Shown: positions 12,618-27,256, counted from the stretch's first letter. The stretch is 64,000 nt of DNA from Rotaria macrura (GCA_900239685.1 OENT01000820.1:1984-65983); one strand, 5' to 3'. Program-made: numbers and translations. Notes: a model not told the origin generated them from the letters alone.

Positions 12618-14635
12618 ATGGGTAATCAACAGCAAAGTGGTACAAGTCATCATTTCATTGCTAGTACCTCCTCTGATGAGCATCATCATCAGAAACGTCA
12701 TGGTATACTGTTGACCAAAAGTGGACGGGTTCCTCTATCGAGACAACCAAATGCAGCGGGAAAAGCGAGTTGGCAATTAGCAAGAGATGCATCCATGGAA
12801 ATATTGTCGCGGAAGGCGACAAAGTTAGCTATGAAGCCAGGTAATCGACAGTCGAAAACACAGAGGAAAAACTAAATAATTCAATCGTACCATCTTATTA
12901 ATAACAGGTCCAACACCGGATTCATTTGATAATCAGCGAGTTGTAATTAAAAAATATTCTATACAACCAGCATTAGCACCAGGAAAACCGTTACCAGTCT
13001 ATCGAGTACCTCGGATGCCATCAGAAAAAGAAGTTGCTGAAGTAAATCAAATATATTTCAATGTCAAGTTGATCATCGATTTGTATATACTGCCGTTTTT
13101 CTTCTTATTCAAAGATTGCTATTGCCTATCAACTTTATTGTGAATTTTGTGATGGCCCATGCATTGGTGATTATCTTCGTTGTCGGATCTGTATAAAAGC
13201 ATATCATTCTCAATGTTTGTATGATCGAGGTCATCAAAGTGATCCAACATTTTCATTGCCACGTCTTTCTAACCAAGATTGGACTTGTCCAGCATGTGTA
13301 TGTTATTCATGTTCTCTATTGTTTTTATACTTTTTGTTTTCCTATTCAATATTCAACAAATTCAGGGAGATCTTACTCAATTGGTAACGCCAGAAGAAAT
13401 CAATTATTTAATTACAGCCTTCGAAAAAATGGATCAAAATAAAGGTTTGAGTTGTTGAATCAGAGAAAATATCAATGAATCGATTGGATTATTTTAGATG
13501 GTTACATTATTCTTGATGATTTTGTGGACTATTGTTCACGCAAACAGAAGCGAGACAATGTTCATCTATTTCCTCAAAATGATCCAGAACTGGAAAGATT
13601 ACATTTCAATATTATGGATTCAAACCAGACAGGTGCTGTCACTTGGTCGGATTTTGCACTATTTTATTGTGCTAAGCTGATTGCTGTAAAGAATAAAGTA
13701 AATATTCTATTTAACAAGAAAACTATTCTTCGGATAGTTTTGTTTTATTGTGTTATAATCATTTATTTTTAAGACGGAATTAACAACAAAATTAAGTAAA
13801 AAAGAAGTGGTTTATGCGAAGAATTTTTTCATCAAAGATCCACGTTTGAGAATCGATCATGAAAATAATTCAATCATAACAAAAGAACATTTTCTTCGAG
13901 TTCTTCATGAATTCATAGAAATAACGAAGTACTAATAAATATCATTGCATAGAAACAACAAACACTTTCATAGAATATTATCTTTAGGAGAAAATATGGA
14001 AATAACTTCATTGATCATATTTTACATGATCATCTTCATATCGATGAAACATCTCAGTAAATGTTTTTGAAAATTAAAAAATAAACAAACATTCTTCACT
14101 GATTCTCGTATGTTTTTTTCATATTAGAAAACTTTCAGTAATTAGCTGGGATGAATTTCTTCGTCAAACTGCTATACTTATTCTATTGAACCGTTCAAAT
14201 CATAATTCGAAAAATGGTCGACCACGTCGTGCATCAATACCGCGTAGTGTTGCACAAGTAAAAGTAGCGTCAACTGCGAATTTCATGTCCCCCAGTATGG
14301 AGTCAAAGAAAAAAGTAGCAATAACATCGATGATAAGCATATCACCCGACTTTACAATGGATGAATCATTTCGTAAACATGGTAAAGTATTACAAAAACT
14401 CAATCAAATCTATCAAGAAGAAGAAACGAGGAAAAAAAACCATGGTTCATTAATTGATTGGTCCATCGTTGAAAGTCTTGATGAAGACGATTTTAGATTA
14501 CCAAAATTAAAACCAAATGCACGAGACGAACGACAAACAGTAGCTGAACCGTGGTCTGTTGTTAAAGACATGGAACGTCTCAGAAGTGAACCCTTACTGA
14601 TTAAAACAACGCGTGTTCACATGCTCAAAGTCTAA
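12618..14635 (+). CDS. PHF24: PHD finger plus EF-hand protein, PHF24-like
   Basis: Exons 12618-12840, 12908-13041, 13115-13297, 13366-13444, 13498-13697, 13774-13928, 13988-14056, 14128-14635; 516 aa, every junction in frame. A PHD-type zinc finger lies at about 128-180: CEFC, CRIC, HSQC, then WTCPAC. Two EF-hand-like loops follow: DQNKDGYIILDD (203-214, good Ca ligands) and DSNQTGAVTWSD (247-258, weaker). The order (GKASWQLARD-like N-terminus, PHD, EF hands, then SWDEFLRQTAILILL) matches vertebrate PHF24/GINIP, a neuronal G-alpha-i interacting protein whose C-terminal region reads DWPTFLQENVLYIL. The N-terminus MGN leaves a possible N-myristoylated Gly2. A basic, low-complexity tail of about 150 residues has no counterpart I know. 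Two introns end in AAG rather than CAG/TAG. Orthology is inferred from architecture and short matches. Confidence 0.8.
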
Positions 14636-17186
14636 TTTTCTTTCTTTTCAACTAGGTCTTATTTATGTACAAAGACGTTACAGCATTTCTCTTTTTTAGT
14701 TACTTTTTTATTTAGACAGATTTCAACACTGTTTCAAATAAAAATTCGAAAGAAAATCATCTTTCTCAGAAATCAACTCTAAAACTTTTGTTTGTTCATA
14801 ATCAATTAGACGATTTATTTTCTTTGCTCGACAGCATCTGCAACTACAATGTGAATTTTCTCAAATAGGAACTATATAGTTCGAGTTAAAATAATGAATT
14901 GTAAACACTTCAAATGAGTTTATACGGGAACTTTTGAATTATCTTTGTCATTGATATTAAGACAAATATGTAATTGTGAGAGTGCATACGAAATCAAAAA
15001 TCAAAGATCATTGCTAGCAGAATTATCAATACAAAGCAACAGAAAGAGCATGCGTTAATCAATGGCTTACTGATTATATAAGGGCTTCTTAAACGTAGTT
15101 GACACTATGGAATGTTTCGAATGTATCACTACTACGTATGTCGACTTCTTCACTATCTACTATAGCATTAGAAACCTTTCATAGCAGTTCAATATTCATT
15201 CATTGATCAGATTGAAGGATTATATTCAAACAGAGTATTGATAAAAATCTGATAGATCGGTTCTTCCTTTAATTTATTATCACTATTCTAATCCTTGACC
15301 AGTGAACTGCTCAGTTAGATCATATCACTTGTTGACACATTCTTTCGAACTGAGACAAAGACATTCTTACCGTCTAGATGAATTGTATCCATTTCAAGTT
15401 TGTGTCTAGCTTCGAATAAGTACCTCATGATGATCAATTTTGCCTCTGCACAATCATATCTTTAAATCTAATATTTCTCTTTTGAATAACAGTGTGACTC
15501 TCTCTACCGATAGACGACTTGTTTGACGGAACGATTCTTCTCAGCTGCTGAATGTAGGAAAAGCAAAAGAATTTTCACCAAACATTGAGTAATACTCATA
15601 TGAACTCCACTTCGTTGATACCAGATAATATGATATAGTTTCGAGGCGTATTCATAGCTACTAGAAAATACTTAGATATACTAATTAAGAAAAACAAAAC
15701 AATAGTAAACTATAATGTCAAGACAAACCAACGGCATACTCTGCACAACTGCTGATATTTAGAGCACATGATAAACTACCAACAAAACACATACATTTCG
15801 ATCAACAAATCTGCTATTATATGAAGAAAATCGATTAAATAATTAGTACTCGACTTAGACTATGATAGAGGCGATACATTTTTTAGATTCTTTTTCTCAT
15901 TAGTACACAGCAAAAATACTTGAGTAAGCCATATGTTCTATTAAAAAAGATTCTCTATGAAAACAACACGTTTTCTAAAACTTCAGCAGAACAGAATGAA
16001 CAAACACTAGTTTTTCTAGCAGATCTTATACTAGCCATTAGTGGTTATCTTCAGATTCAATTGTGCCTCTTGACAACTAATCTATTTTATATAAGAGGTT
16101 ACTGATGTTTTACAATTTTCCTTCAATAGTTTATTATCACGAGAGGAATTTCAAATTAAACTTATATTCTCAACAACACACATGAAAGGCCGGCACGTCT
16201 CATATGAATCATCGTTGGTAAGAAATAATATCTTACAGCGATTAACAATCTAACTCTTGAATAGATGGTTCGAAACAACAGATAAAAATTACATTTCACT
16301 TTAATCGGTTGGAATCTATCTTTAAAATCTGGAAAGGTTTATCCACCGATCTACTCCCCTCGTATTGCAACGATTACTTATATTTAAGGACCTGAGCCTT
16401 TTTCAAAATAAGTCACGCTTAAGAAATATGTTCGTAATATAAATCTATCTGAGAACACTCTTCCGTGAAACAAACATCTGCATCAATAATTCCCAATCAG
16501 TATCTAAACGATTCATTCGATACTTGTAAAAGTTCATTTTCTTCTATGAAATCATGTTCGTTAAGAAGATGATCTCCGTAGATGATGGACCATTCATGGC
16601 CATGCTTTTCAATTTAAACTTCTAAGAAATCTTGTAATAAACGAAGACACAACACAAGAGCAATTTTTCGTTATTCTATAACATCGGCATAAAGTTTTTT
16701 AACTGCTATTGAATACGACCAATTAGACAAGTTGTAAAAATTTAACATCATCATGCCATAATAGTCTGAAACGAAAACACATTATTTTAAAGACTTGTTA
16801 TGAATGAATGCTTGACTTTCACTTTAATTAATTATTCAATCAGCATCTCATATGCAAAGTGCTAATTGATCGTATTAATGATAAGCTACTAATACAATTA
16901 ACTTGTTCAAGGAGATGCCAGTCTCAAGATATTGACATAGAGAATAAAGAGCATCATCATGGTCGAAACTTCTTTACAAGTGAATTCTACTGAAACATCA
17001 TTTTAATTACAAGTGACTGCATAAGATTTATTTCTGCACACTTTACTTAAGAAAAAGACCGACCAATAGGTTTCAGAAAAATTAAAATGGGCTCATTTAT
17101 TTATCTCTAGATGATACTAAATAAAATAAAACTTCTAATAATCAAAAGATTTTTAGCAAATGTTCATTCAATTATGAAAATTGAGT
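14636..17186. other. 2.5-kb non-coding stretch
   Basis: Holds AATAAA at 14737-14742, the likely poly(A) signal of the PHF24-like gene, and TTTATT at 17097-17102, a likely poly(A) signal (reverse strand) of the EGF gene. Nothing else recognisable. Confidence 0.5.
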
Positions 17187-18353
17187 CTATTCAAAACTTT
17201 CAATCATATTTTCATTAGCAACGGCTCGTCGTAAATCTTCATTGTCTTCTTCCAATTCACGTTTATATTCTTCGACTTCGTTTCCAGATGCACTGAATTC
17301 ATCTACGAGTTGTTCACGTTTTCCAATACCTTAGAAAAATTTGGAACAAAAGAAAACATACACATATCTACAATATTAAAGAAAGAAAGAAAGAAAAAAC
17401 ATTCATCTTTACGTACGTTTATCACAATTGGTTCCATAGAAAGGCGATTTACATCGACAATAATATGTCGTACGTAATCCGACGCATTCACCACCATTGA
17501 GACAAGGAGACTTAGCACAATGATCTTTACGTGCTCGATCATTATTAGCTGGTCCAACAGATATGAATTCTACACAGAAGAAAATACGAACTATATGAAA
17601 GATCATATCCAACGAAAAACAAGTGATTTACTATTTTCACAATTTTTTCCATAATAATCCTGTGTACAAAAGCAATAGTATCGTCCGCTTGATAATGTTT
17701 TACATGAACCACCATTTTTACATGGATTGATAGTTCCGCATGCCTCTTTATTTTTATCAAAGCAATAAAAAACATCAGTATTCATTGTATTTATAATGAT
17801 CTTTACCATCGAGTTTTACCTGAAAAACTTGATTTTGTTGTACTACCAAAGCGAGATGTAGTGGTAGGTACTAGACAAAGAAGAAACGAGATTATCATTC
17901 TGTTTCGTTAAGCAGAAAATAATTTTTACATCCAAAACGAGATGTTGTGGTGCTGGACTTTTTACCGAACATGCCATCGAAAACTGATGATTTAGTTGAA
18001 GTTATCAAACTTCTAGTTGATTGAGTTGTTGTTGGGTTTTTTGTAATTAAAGCAATGATCGCATCTGAACTTGGCTTTTCAGTAGTTGTTTTCTTTTTTG
18101 TTAGAAAACGTTTAATGGTTTCAAGAACATCTTGATAAAAGTAAAATAAAATGAACGTATGTTTATTTTTGTTTTACATTAAAAAGAACTTATTCCTACC
18201 ATCAGCATAATTACCATTATTGTTATTTGAGTAATCTGTTTCTTGCTCTTCAAATTCATCTTGAAGATGATCATAACGGGCACGTTCAGCATTTGATTCT
18301 GCAACGACGAGTATTGCAACTAAGAAAGCGACAAGGAAACGATGGGCAAGCAT
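17187..18353 (-). CDS. Secreted protein with Thr-rich stalk and two EGF-like domains
   Basis: Exons in coding order: 18353-18200, 18130-17930, 17870-17820, 17745-17632, 17569-17417, 17329-17187; 271 aa. Residues 1-22 (LVAFLVAILVVA core) are a signal peptide, cleaved probably after SNA. An acidic Asp/Glu segment follows, then Lys/Thr/Ser-rich sequence in which TTTSRFG occurs twice, once at the end of exon 2 and once in exon 3. EGF-like domain 1 is residues 138-171 and domain 2 is 191-222, each with six cysteines in the C-x5-C-x5-C-x9-C-x-C-x8-C pattern and the NGG motif. Each domain is one exon. The last 45 residues are charged (EEYKRELEEDNEDLRR), possibly coiled-coil. No transmembrane segment. 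Role unknown; extracellular matrix or mucus protein is a guess. Confidence 0.87.
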
Positions 18354-21300
18354 TTTTTGTACTTTGAAGAATTCATACTAATAATAAGAAATGCACTCGT
18401 TTATATACATGTAGAGCTGGTAACAAGTTTACTTTTTACCATTTTGTGTTGACAAATGATGATTAATTGTGGTTTTAATATTAGAGATAGGAAAATAAAT
18501 GTAAACTCTATTTCCGCATTTAGATATACGTAAAAATTTCTTTTTTGTCATACTGTTGACAGGTGTTGTAGATAAAAGCTAAACGTAACTGATACGTTCT
18601 CGTTGACAATTCAATTATTTTCATCGACAAAGGACATAGAAGATAGCAACACAGGAAAACTGTTTTTTCTTTGGATTGATCATTGGAATAAGGATTCTCA
18701 GGAGCTATTCTAAGATGCTTGAAACATGAAGACATCTATAATTAAGCATTCAATTACCACAATTTCTTATCTTTCTACAAAAATCTTGTCAACAGTTTAT
18801 TTTCGACTATGAAGAAGTCGTTAGGAACTTTCCTTTTCCTGAAATTGTCGGACTTATTGAGGAAGAAAATCTTTAAGGAATGCATAATAGTAATACTGTG
18901 TGAACCTGATTTTATATTAGATGTTCAAAAAAAACATGTCTGCTCTACAACAAAATACAAAACAAACGTAATTATACGATTGATTTTTTCTTCTTTACAT
19001 TCCTGTAAGATAAGGAACTGTGTTTTTCCAATTCATTGTATTCATTAATACAAGGTACAGAATTTATGAGATTCGTATGTATGGTATATAGAAAAAATGA
19101 AATATAACACTTCAAATATGGGAAGCTCTGATAAGTCGTGATAGGTAAATGTCATTACTGATTAAATCGATGTTTAATTTAATGTGCGTCTATTGATAAA
19201 TGTTATTTACCTACAAGAATAAAAGATCTTCTTTTTTAACATTATTCAACTGATTGTAATACAATGTCGATTAGTCCATGTATGCTGAGCTTCTCAATAT
19301 GTTGATTATCATGTTTTCTATCGTAAAATATTCTACCTGGTTTATTTATTCTAAGGTACACCATAATAAATCTTTTCCTAAAGCTCGGTAAGACATATTT
19401 CAATATAATAATGAACGCAGGCATACAATGAACAATACTTCTCATACACAAATGAAAACGAAGATATAATATAGTTTAATTACATCTTTTCTTTCCCATC
19501 CAACGGTTATTAGTTCATCGAAATCGAGAGTATGGTATAAAATTTAATTGATAAATCTAATAGAGAAGTTGCCTGTTACAGTTACAAAAGGTAACCGATC
19601 ACAATTGATGAAATGTTGACTCTGTTAGTTGGCATTGTTTTATGAATTCGAGTAATTGCAAATTATCGAATCGATCAAATAGCAGTCAATAGATACATAT
19701 CTTTCATATTCTCAGAGATTTTCTTTGATTCTAATCAATACTGCATAATAAGATATACCACAGAGTACCATGTTGATTGCTCTTCAGACAGTTCAAAATG
19801 TTGTTGTCGGTAAAGCTAATTATGAGATTTTGAGTGAAGATACTGATACGTGTGTGTGTAATATGTATGGAACATGTTAGTTTTGGAGAAGCTGCTCGTC
19901 ATCGTGCCTGTTTACTTTTACTTTCATAAAATCACCGGATGAATACACCTGAGCAAACTAATTTGATTCTGCTTTTGAAGTTTAGCCTCTTTCCAGATAG
20001 GAGATTCCAAACAGAACCTTCTAGCTGAAGTTAACAGGTAGAAAAATAATACCAAAGGATTAACTATATATATATATATTCTGTGCGTATTTCGTTCATT
20101 CGATCACTATTTGACTATGAAGAGACGTACCAACATCAGCTGTAACTTTTCATGAAAAATGAAAGAATAATTTCGATTCAAATTACATAATTGAGTTTTT
20201 TCTCTCAAATAAACGCTATTCGAGATTCTTAATTTAGAGGTAACCCATCATCGTTTTCGTAGAAAGTCTTGAAAAAGTATTCTTCTAGATTTGTCAGGGT
20301 TTTCATCGTATTTAATTTTGCTCATGCGATGTAATATCATTTTCCATAGCATCGGACGAGCTCATGATTCTAAGATACAAACACTATCAAATCATCTTGT
20401 AACAATATCGAGAGAATTTTCTTATCCATATTAGTTCTCTCGCAGCATAAAAGATACGTTCTTCCGATTTTTAAAAATATTTACTCACTAGTAAATTATG
20501 TTCAAAAGATCTTTCCTCTTATTTACAACAACAAAGTCACACGATGTAGTTCAGGAATAACTGTGAGAATATAATCGCTTAATCTCTCATTATATTCCAG
20601 ACATTTTACTTACAATGTTGGCTCGGAAAGAAAGTGGTAGAATAGCACGTTTTATTCGTCGATAGAATAGAATCGATTAGTTCATGCACTGAAACTCTCA
20701 GAGCACATATTTTATCGAAGATTTTCACTTCATACCTCAAACTTTGCTTTTGATATTATTGCAGACTTGTTATTAGTTTAAATCATCAACATATCATTTA
20801 GCTCAATTTAATTGGAAATTTCAGTCAGCTTGGAATATCATATTTCAATCAGGCAAGAACCATCTCCTTGTCAATTTGTTAGTCCTTCTCCTCAATAACA
20901 ATTACGAATTGAGATATAACTTTTGAACGGAAATCGAGACTATGAGTATATATTTCTAAGAAAATGCTCACTTAATCGTACTAATCTCAATTTCTTAAAT
21001 AAGTGTAGGTCAAGATAGTTTTGTCACGGCTATTTTCTGGGTTAAAGTTAGGCCAAAAGATAAATTTGAAACAGGCAGCGAAAATTTTCGTCAACATAGT
21101 CTTTGCAAAATTGTTCTTCTTGAACGAATCGATTATAGAGTACATTACAAATTAATGGATGTTCAAGGTTCAAAAACAAACTTAGTAGTTACTTGCATTA
21201 TTAGAGAAGAGAATATTTAATTGTTGAATCCGAGAAATTCCTTCTATACTCAACAATTAGTGATACATGCAAAATACTTTGGAAGATGTAATCCTGCAAT

Positions 21301-21466
21301 TCCAAAGCTATAGGTCTGGTGGCGCCCTCTTTAGTCAAATATTTCTCATTAGTAAATTCTGTTGGATCAATCACTTGAAGTTATCATCGTACATTGTTTA
21401 CCAATAATTGCACTCCTTTTTTTACGATAAACACACACACATTTATACACATATTTCATCAGTATC
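18354..21466. other. 3.1-kb non-coding gap between divergent genes
   Basis: Between the EGF-protein start (minus) and the RBM22 start (plus). AT-rich. Small microsatellites only: TA run near 20068-20079 and (CA)n near 21431-21440. A CAG 3' splice-like site ends at 21462, four bases before the RBM22 ATG. No other feature recognised. Confidence 0.5.
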
Positions 21467-23862
21467 ATGTCAATATCTCTACTTTCGAATACATACAATC
21501 GTCAAAATTGGGAAGATTCAGTATGTCATATAAGTATACTATCGATTTCTTTTCAATTGAATAATATTTAGGAATTTCCAATTCTATGTCAAACATGTCT
21601 TGGCGACAACCCATATATTCGAATGGTAAATCGATGGAAAGTTTTTCTTTAAACTCAATCTCTAAATTTAGATGAAAGAACGTTATGGTCAAGAATGTAA
21701 AATTTGCAATCGTCCATTTACAATATTCCGTTGGTGTCCAGGCGCACGTATGCGCTTTAAGAAAACTGAAATATGTCAAACGTGTAGTAAATTAAAAAAT
21801 GTTTGTCAAACATGTTTACTTGATCTCGAATTTGGTATATGAATTTTTTCAACTCTTTCGGATCATAGAAAAACGAAGAATTCTGTTTTCTTTTAGGCTT
21901 ACCTGTTCAAGTTCGAGATGAAGCATTACAAATAACGGATACTATTCCAAAAAGTCAAGTGAATAAAGAATACTTTACTCAAAATGCTGAAGCTGAAGTA
22001 AGAAAATTTAGGGCTTTTTTAAAATTGTGTATCAACACAAATACGATTACATATAGATGGCACTCGAACAAACACCGCAACCCTATGGTCAATTAGCTAA
22101 AGCACAACCGCCAAGTGACGTTCTCGTGAAACTAGCTCGTTCAGCACCGTACTACAAACGAAATCAACCACATATTTGTTCATTCTATGTTAAAGGTGAA
22201 TGTAAACGTGGTGAAGAATGTCCTTATAGGTATGTTGGATTAATTCTATTTTTAAGTTTAATGAATTTATATTGTTCAAGACATGAAAAACCCACTGATC
22301 CCGATGATCCATTATCGAATCAAAATATTCGTGATCGATTCTATGGTGTTAACGATCCAGTTGCAGAAAAATTATTATCACGCTATAAAGAATTACCACA
22401 ATTAGAAACACCCGAAGATAAAACTGTAACAACACTCTACATTGGAAATGTTGTTGATATAGATGAGCAGACACTTCGGTTTGTTGCATTCAATCTTTAC
22501 GTCAGTACACATGTGACATTCTTATGCTGCTATATTTTTAGAGATCATTTTTATCAATACGGAGAAATTCGTTCAGTTACTGTTGTACCTAAACAATCAT
22601 GTGCATTCGTACAATTCACACAACGTGAGGCAGCTGAACGTGCAGCGAAAGAATCATTTAATAAATTAGTTATCGATGGTAAACGTTTGACTGTTAAATG
22701 GGGTAAACCACCATCGGCGCAAACAGGTGGTGGTCGATCAGGTGAAGCAGGTGTTTTTGAAGCGAACTATGAACCTGTACCTGGTCTGCCAACTGGTAAA
22801 AATTTGAAAAAAATGTTGTTGACAAAAGTTTTTGCATGTCTCTTTTACATTAGTTGTACCAATGCCATCTAATGAATTAAAGACAGACTTTTTTGGTTTA
22901 TCATCAAGTGCCGCTGTTCCAGCAACTACAAATACGTTTTTACCACCACCACCAATGCCTCCACCAGATCTTGGTGATTACGCATCGTCATTATCATATG
23001 GACATATGCCAATGGTAAATTATCTTGTATTTCTTCACTTGAAATTGAAACTAGTTCCTTGATCCTCGGTTTTTCAAAACGATGTAACTAGTTAAGGTCT
23101 ATTTATCATTATTAATAGACTAGTAAACAGGAGGCAACCAGCATTCGTCGAAGAGTATATTCTTGCAATAATATACTAGGGTGAAATCGAGTTCCAAATA
23201 TGATCACAATTATGTCGTGCATAGAAAAGCTCGCAATACAATTTGAAAATTATTTTTTGATAATTCAATGAACAACATTGATGAAACTAATTGTAGAAGA
23301 TAGTTAAATCCATGACATAAGAAATTCCGTGTCTGACAATTTGTTCTCACTAGGACTGTGAAAAGAAAAGAACATTTCGTTGAGAGTCAGTTTGTGATAC
23401 GTTCCGAAAGTATGAACTCTACAATTTATTTTCTATTCGCCTCACAACTTCCGAAATGAGAAACACAACAACATTAAATACAAATGCATCCAAGCATCAG
23501 CTTCTGATTTTAACGAATATACAGTTAAATTTTGATACTTTTATACACGGAATGAGTCATTTATTGATAAGAAGTGTTTCTTTTGTTGTCGAACTCTGAC
23601 TGAAATGTTTGATCATCTCTATCAAGTTATTATTCGATGTATAAGCTCAGCTGCTTGAAACGTGTTATTGAGTCTGAGTAGTACATTCAAAAACACTAAA
23701 ACTTTCTTTGAGCTTCAAAGAATACATTCTATTGCTTAATTCTAGACTAATCCAAGTGGTATGCCACCACCATTGGCTTCACTACGTACTGGTGTACATT
23801 ATCCATCTCAAGATCCATCGCGTGTTGGTTCAACAGCATCGCATGGAAAGCCTACTGAATAG
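21467..23862 (+). CDS. RBM22: Spliceosomal RNA-binding protein RBM22 (Cwc2/Ecm2-type)
   Basis: Core component of the activated spliceosome contacting U6 and the pre-mRNA. Exons 21467-21520, 21572-21625, 21672-21834, 21897-21997, 22057-22229, 22281-22478, 22542-22795, 22854-23014, 23746-23862; 424 aa (human about 420). The N-terminal zinc-rich part reads [60 protein letters not shown], nearly identical to human RBM22. A CCCH zinc finger, [19 protein letters not shown], straddles exons 5 and 6. The RRM starts near residue 233 with RNP2 LYIGNV and RNP1 SCAFVQF. The tail is Pro-rich ([10 protein letters not shown]) and ends near the conserved HYPSQDP. Intron 8 (731 bp) is exceptionally long for this gene. 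Intron 5 ends in AAG. Confidence 0.97.
23015..23745 (+). other. Long intron 8 of RBM22
   Basis: 731 bp, against 46-63 bp for all other introns of the gene. AT-rich, GTAAAT...TTCTAG borders; I see no exon, repeat or inverted-repeat end in it. Confidence 0.6.
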
Positions 23863-23927
23863 AATATTCGCTTTTTCTTTATATTATACTTTGTGCGTTT
23901 GTGTGTGGGTATTGTGTTTATGTATTC

Positions 23928-23933
23928 AATAAA
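23928..23933 (+). terminator. Poly(A) signal AATAAA, RBM22
   Basis: Canonical hexamer 66 bp after the stop codon. Confidence 0.6.
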
Positions 23934-26900
23934 GAAAAAAGATTTTGTTTTCTTTTTCGTGAATAACGTACATGAATCTTTTTTTTTCTATAATAAGTAA
24001 TCATGCATGCTTTTGTAAAACCAGAGAATCTTCTCTCTGAGGATATTATAGGTCAAGATTCGAGTATTTTTTGGCACGATTCAGCTAAAACACATTTCCA
24101 AAGTCGTTTTGGTGATTTACTAATCATTTCAGAACATGAGGGGAGGAATTTCTGTAATTAATTTCTCGTTTTTTATCAGAACATTGTAGGAAAATTCTTG
24201 ATTGTATTGATAACTCTAGAGGAAATCAAAAGTGTCATTCCTTAGTTCTTTCCTGAGTATACGAAAGACATTTTTGCGGGCCTTGAGTAGAAATGAAAAT
24301 TAAAGTGATATATTCATGTCCTATGTATTGTTGAAGAGATAAGAAAAGAAGAAAATATTCGTCGTTCGTATCATGCCTTCTTAATCACAGAAAAAGATCA
24401 AAAGCATAAGAATGTCGGCAGTGTGGATGAGTGCTTAAATTTGTTTCGTAAGCAAGAAGTAGCTATTTGTAGGTACTGAACTACAGCAAGGAAAAAAATA
24501 TTTCTCTTTCACAAGTAGCCAACGCAAATGAAAGAGAAACTAACCTTCCTTTATACGTTGATCACAAAACAAAAACCGTATCCATCTTTCCAATTACAAA
24601 AGAGAAGCAATAAAACTCCCGTTCTTCACCATATGGCTACAATAAAATCCATATCATTGTGCTAAATAAATTGTATAGTATATCCAACAGGGTTTTAGTC
24701 AACTAATGCAAGAGGTGTTGGATTGCATGAAACGAAACAATTCCAGAATTTCGACAGACCATTTACTCTATTAGCTAGATTTCTAGTCAAAGTTTCACAT
24801 TCAAAATGGACCAATTTTTCAAGGCCAACACGTACAGATCGTAAAAATATCCATCCATAATAACATATCGGAGTCAAAAACGAGTTATTCATGTGATTCT
24901 TAATGGTAGCAATTCGAGGAGAGCTTCCTTACCATCACAAACTCTGAAACGTTTGTAACATGCTGCCTATCTGATCAAATAGAATGAAAATACTTCCTTT
25001 ATTCTGCTGCCGAATACAAAAACCTACTATTCTACACCAGGTTTGCCGAATACTACTGAAAAAGGAACATTCGATAGAACCGATAAAGATTCTCGAAACA
25101 AAAAATATGCATGAACTAGAATGGTGGTCACCTATGATATCTAGAAATTCTACAGATGGAAAGTCACTGTCTGAACTATTCTAGTATGAGATCGCCTGCA
25201 AAAGGTGTCCAATCGATAGAGCTCGTCAAGATCTGTTTGACAACCATTAACACAAATTTGAAAACTGTTCTAATAGAATGTGTGCCAGAATATATCAAAG
25301 CAGCTCGTTTAAGTACTTTGTTTGGGTTCTTGTAGGTTTATGTCTGTTGAGAACATATTTTACGGTTTTTTTTAGACATTTGCATCTGATAGAGTGTGGC
25401 AAGTTGTACTTGGAATATAGATAGGCTGTTTTGGAACATTATTTGGAGAGAACTGTGTCAACAAATAATTTAAAATCTCGACCTGAAATACTCTATGTCA
25501 TAAGAGACTACTTTTCCATTCTCATCAATTTTGAAAAATAGAGTCTTTCTCGATATCATGTTTTACAAAAAAAGCTAGCTCCTGAGAAATTAGTTGTAAC
25601 TTCTGACAGACAAAAAATGAAAGTTTAGTTCGATTTCACGTCTAGTAAACAAATGGTTGCTCTATTAAATTATCAAATTTGGTCCTTTTGAACACTTTCG
25701 CTAATGTGTACTTATGGTGTTAGCAACATTCGATCTGTCGAAAGTTCCAATCAATTTTCAAATATTTTGAATGAATTATTTTTCACTCATTTTGACTATT
25801 GTCAACGAGCTAAAAACCCAACGAGAGCTTTAAGAAAAGTTTTCAAAGGTCACAGGAACATTTTTTTAATGCACACATTGGCAAATCATAGCATTCTAAT
25901 TCTTTTCTATCATGTTTCATCAGTCCAGAATGATTTTAAACAAGTCCATCATCAACAAGAATTATATTCAGAAACGTTCGTATTACCCATTAGTAGATTT
26001 ACAGGAGAGAAAGATGCCTATAATCCAGATAAATGAGTATTACGATTGACTTGGAGGATTCAGATAATAAGTATTGATCGTTGATTTTATTGCCATCAAT
26101 CAGATAAATTTGAGAATCATCTTTCGAGATTTATGCTAAAAAGCTGTTCAACTATCAAAGAGAAAAATCTGTCGAAAGAAACAATAATTTTAATCTAATC
26201 GTTAGTAATGATATTTTTCGATAAAATCTTACATGTTTTGTGTTTTCTTCAGAATGCATTGAATGAATGAAACGGAAACCATGAATCCCTATAATATCGC
26301 TTATTCTCGACGTAGTCAATCTTCGGAAATTCTCTAATTAAACTCATTCCGACAGAGAATGCAATGCTCTACAAAGTTTAGTATTTGTTTTTTTTTCTTC
26401 CATACTCTCTCTCTCTCTCTGTGTCTTCATGCTGAATCGGCAGAGTAAGGTGTAGTCATTTTCTAAGCCGTTTCAGTGTCAAACAACAAATGAGTTAACT
26501 TGTTATAACGGACGAGACTACTTTGATCCGGTATCGATTCAGATATTTTTTGAAAGCAATCTTTTAATCCAGTCTAGTCATATTGAATACGTGACGCTAT
26601 TCAGTTTTGAACCTGGATAGATTTCATTGGATTACGAGACGTGCATCGATGAGTATAATTTTTCCAGTCGTTTATTGTAGTAGAGACTCGACTCAATTAT
26701 GTATCGTTGAACTTCATAAAAGGATATTTTTAACGAAGTTTTACATTTAAGAATATATCTCTGAGAATTCTCATTGTTAGTATGGGAGAGTCTCTTTAGG
26801 TCTTGAAGAAGGGGCTCGACCAGTCGGGAGTAAACTTTCTCTTATTATAGAAAAAAAATTACAACGAAGCAGATTCGTTTTTTATCAGCTTAACTGTTGT

Positions 26901-27256
26901 GTGAAGAAAATCTAGATGATGAGGTCGACAAAAAATAACTTTACGATAATGGCTCCTTGCTTATGTGTCACCCGATACGTTGGCAAGTATCTTTCGAGAT
27001 AGCATTCTTACTTATATTCGCTTGATTTAGTTTTGATGTCGATTGTTTCTGGCACTGAAATATCCACGATGAATATCTTCCTGCCCTTCACGTTCCGTTG
27101 ACAATGGTTAACATATGAAGTACAAAGCGATAATCTTGTTACGTTGATTGATGACATATTTACTTTACATGCCTTTTCCTTGATGAATTCAACCGAATCT
27201 AGAATTTCAATGAATTACAAGTAACGTTCATCGACATCGAAAGTCGATTCCCTGGG
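23934..27256. other. 3.3-kb non-coding stretch
   Basis: AT-rich sequence without recognisable genes. A 110-codon open frame at 25704-26036 has no family motif and no splice context. A (TC)n run lies near 26406-26420. Confidence 0.45.

Noticed and set aside
25704..26036. 110-codon open frame between RBM22 and the inverted-repeat element
   Set aside because: No family motif, no splice context and ordinary AT-rich composition; length alone is not enough.
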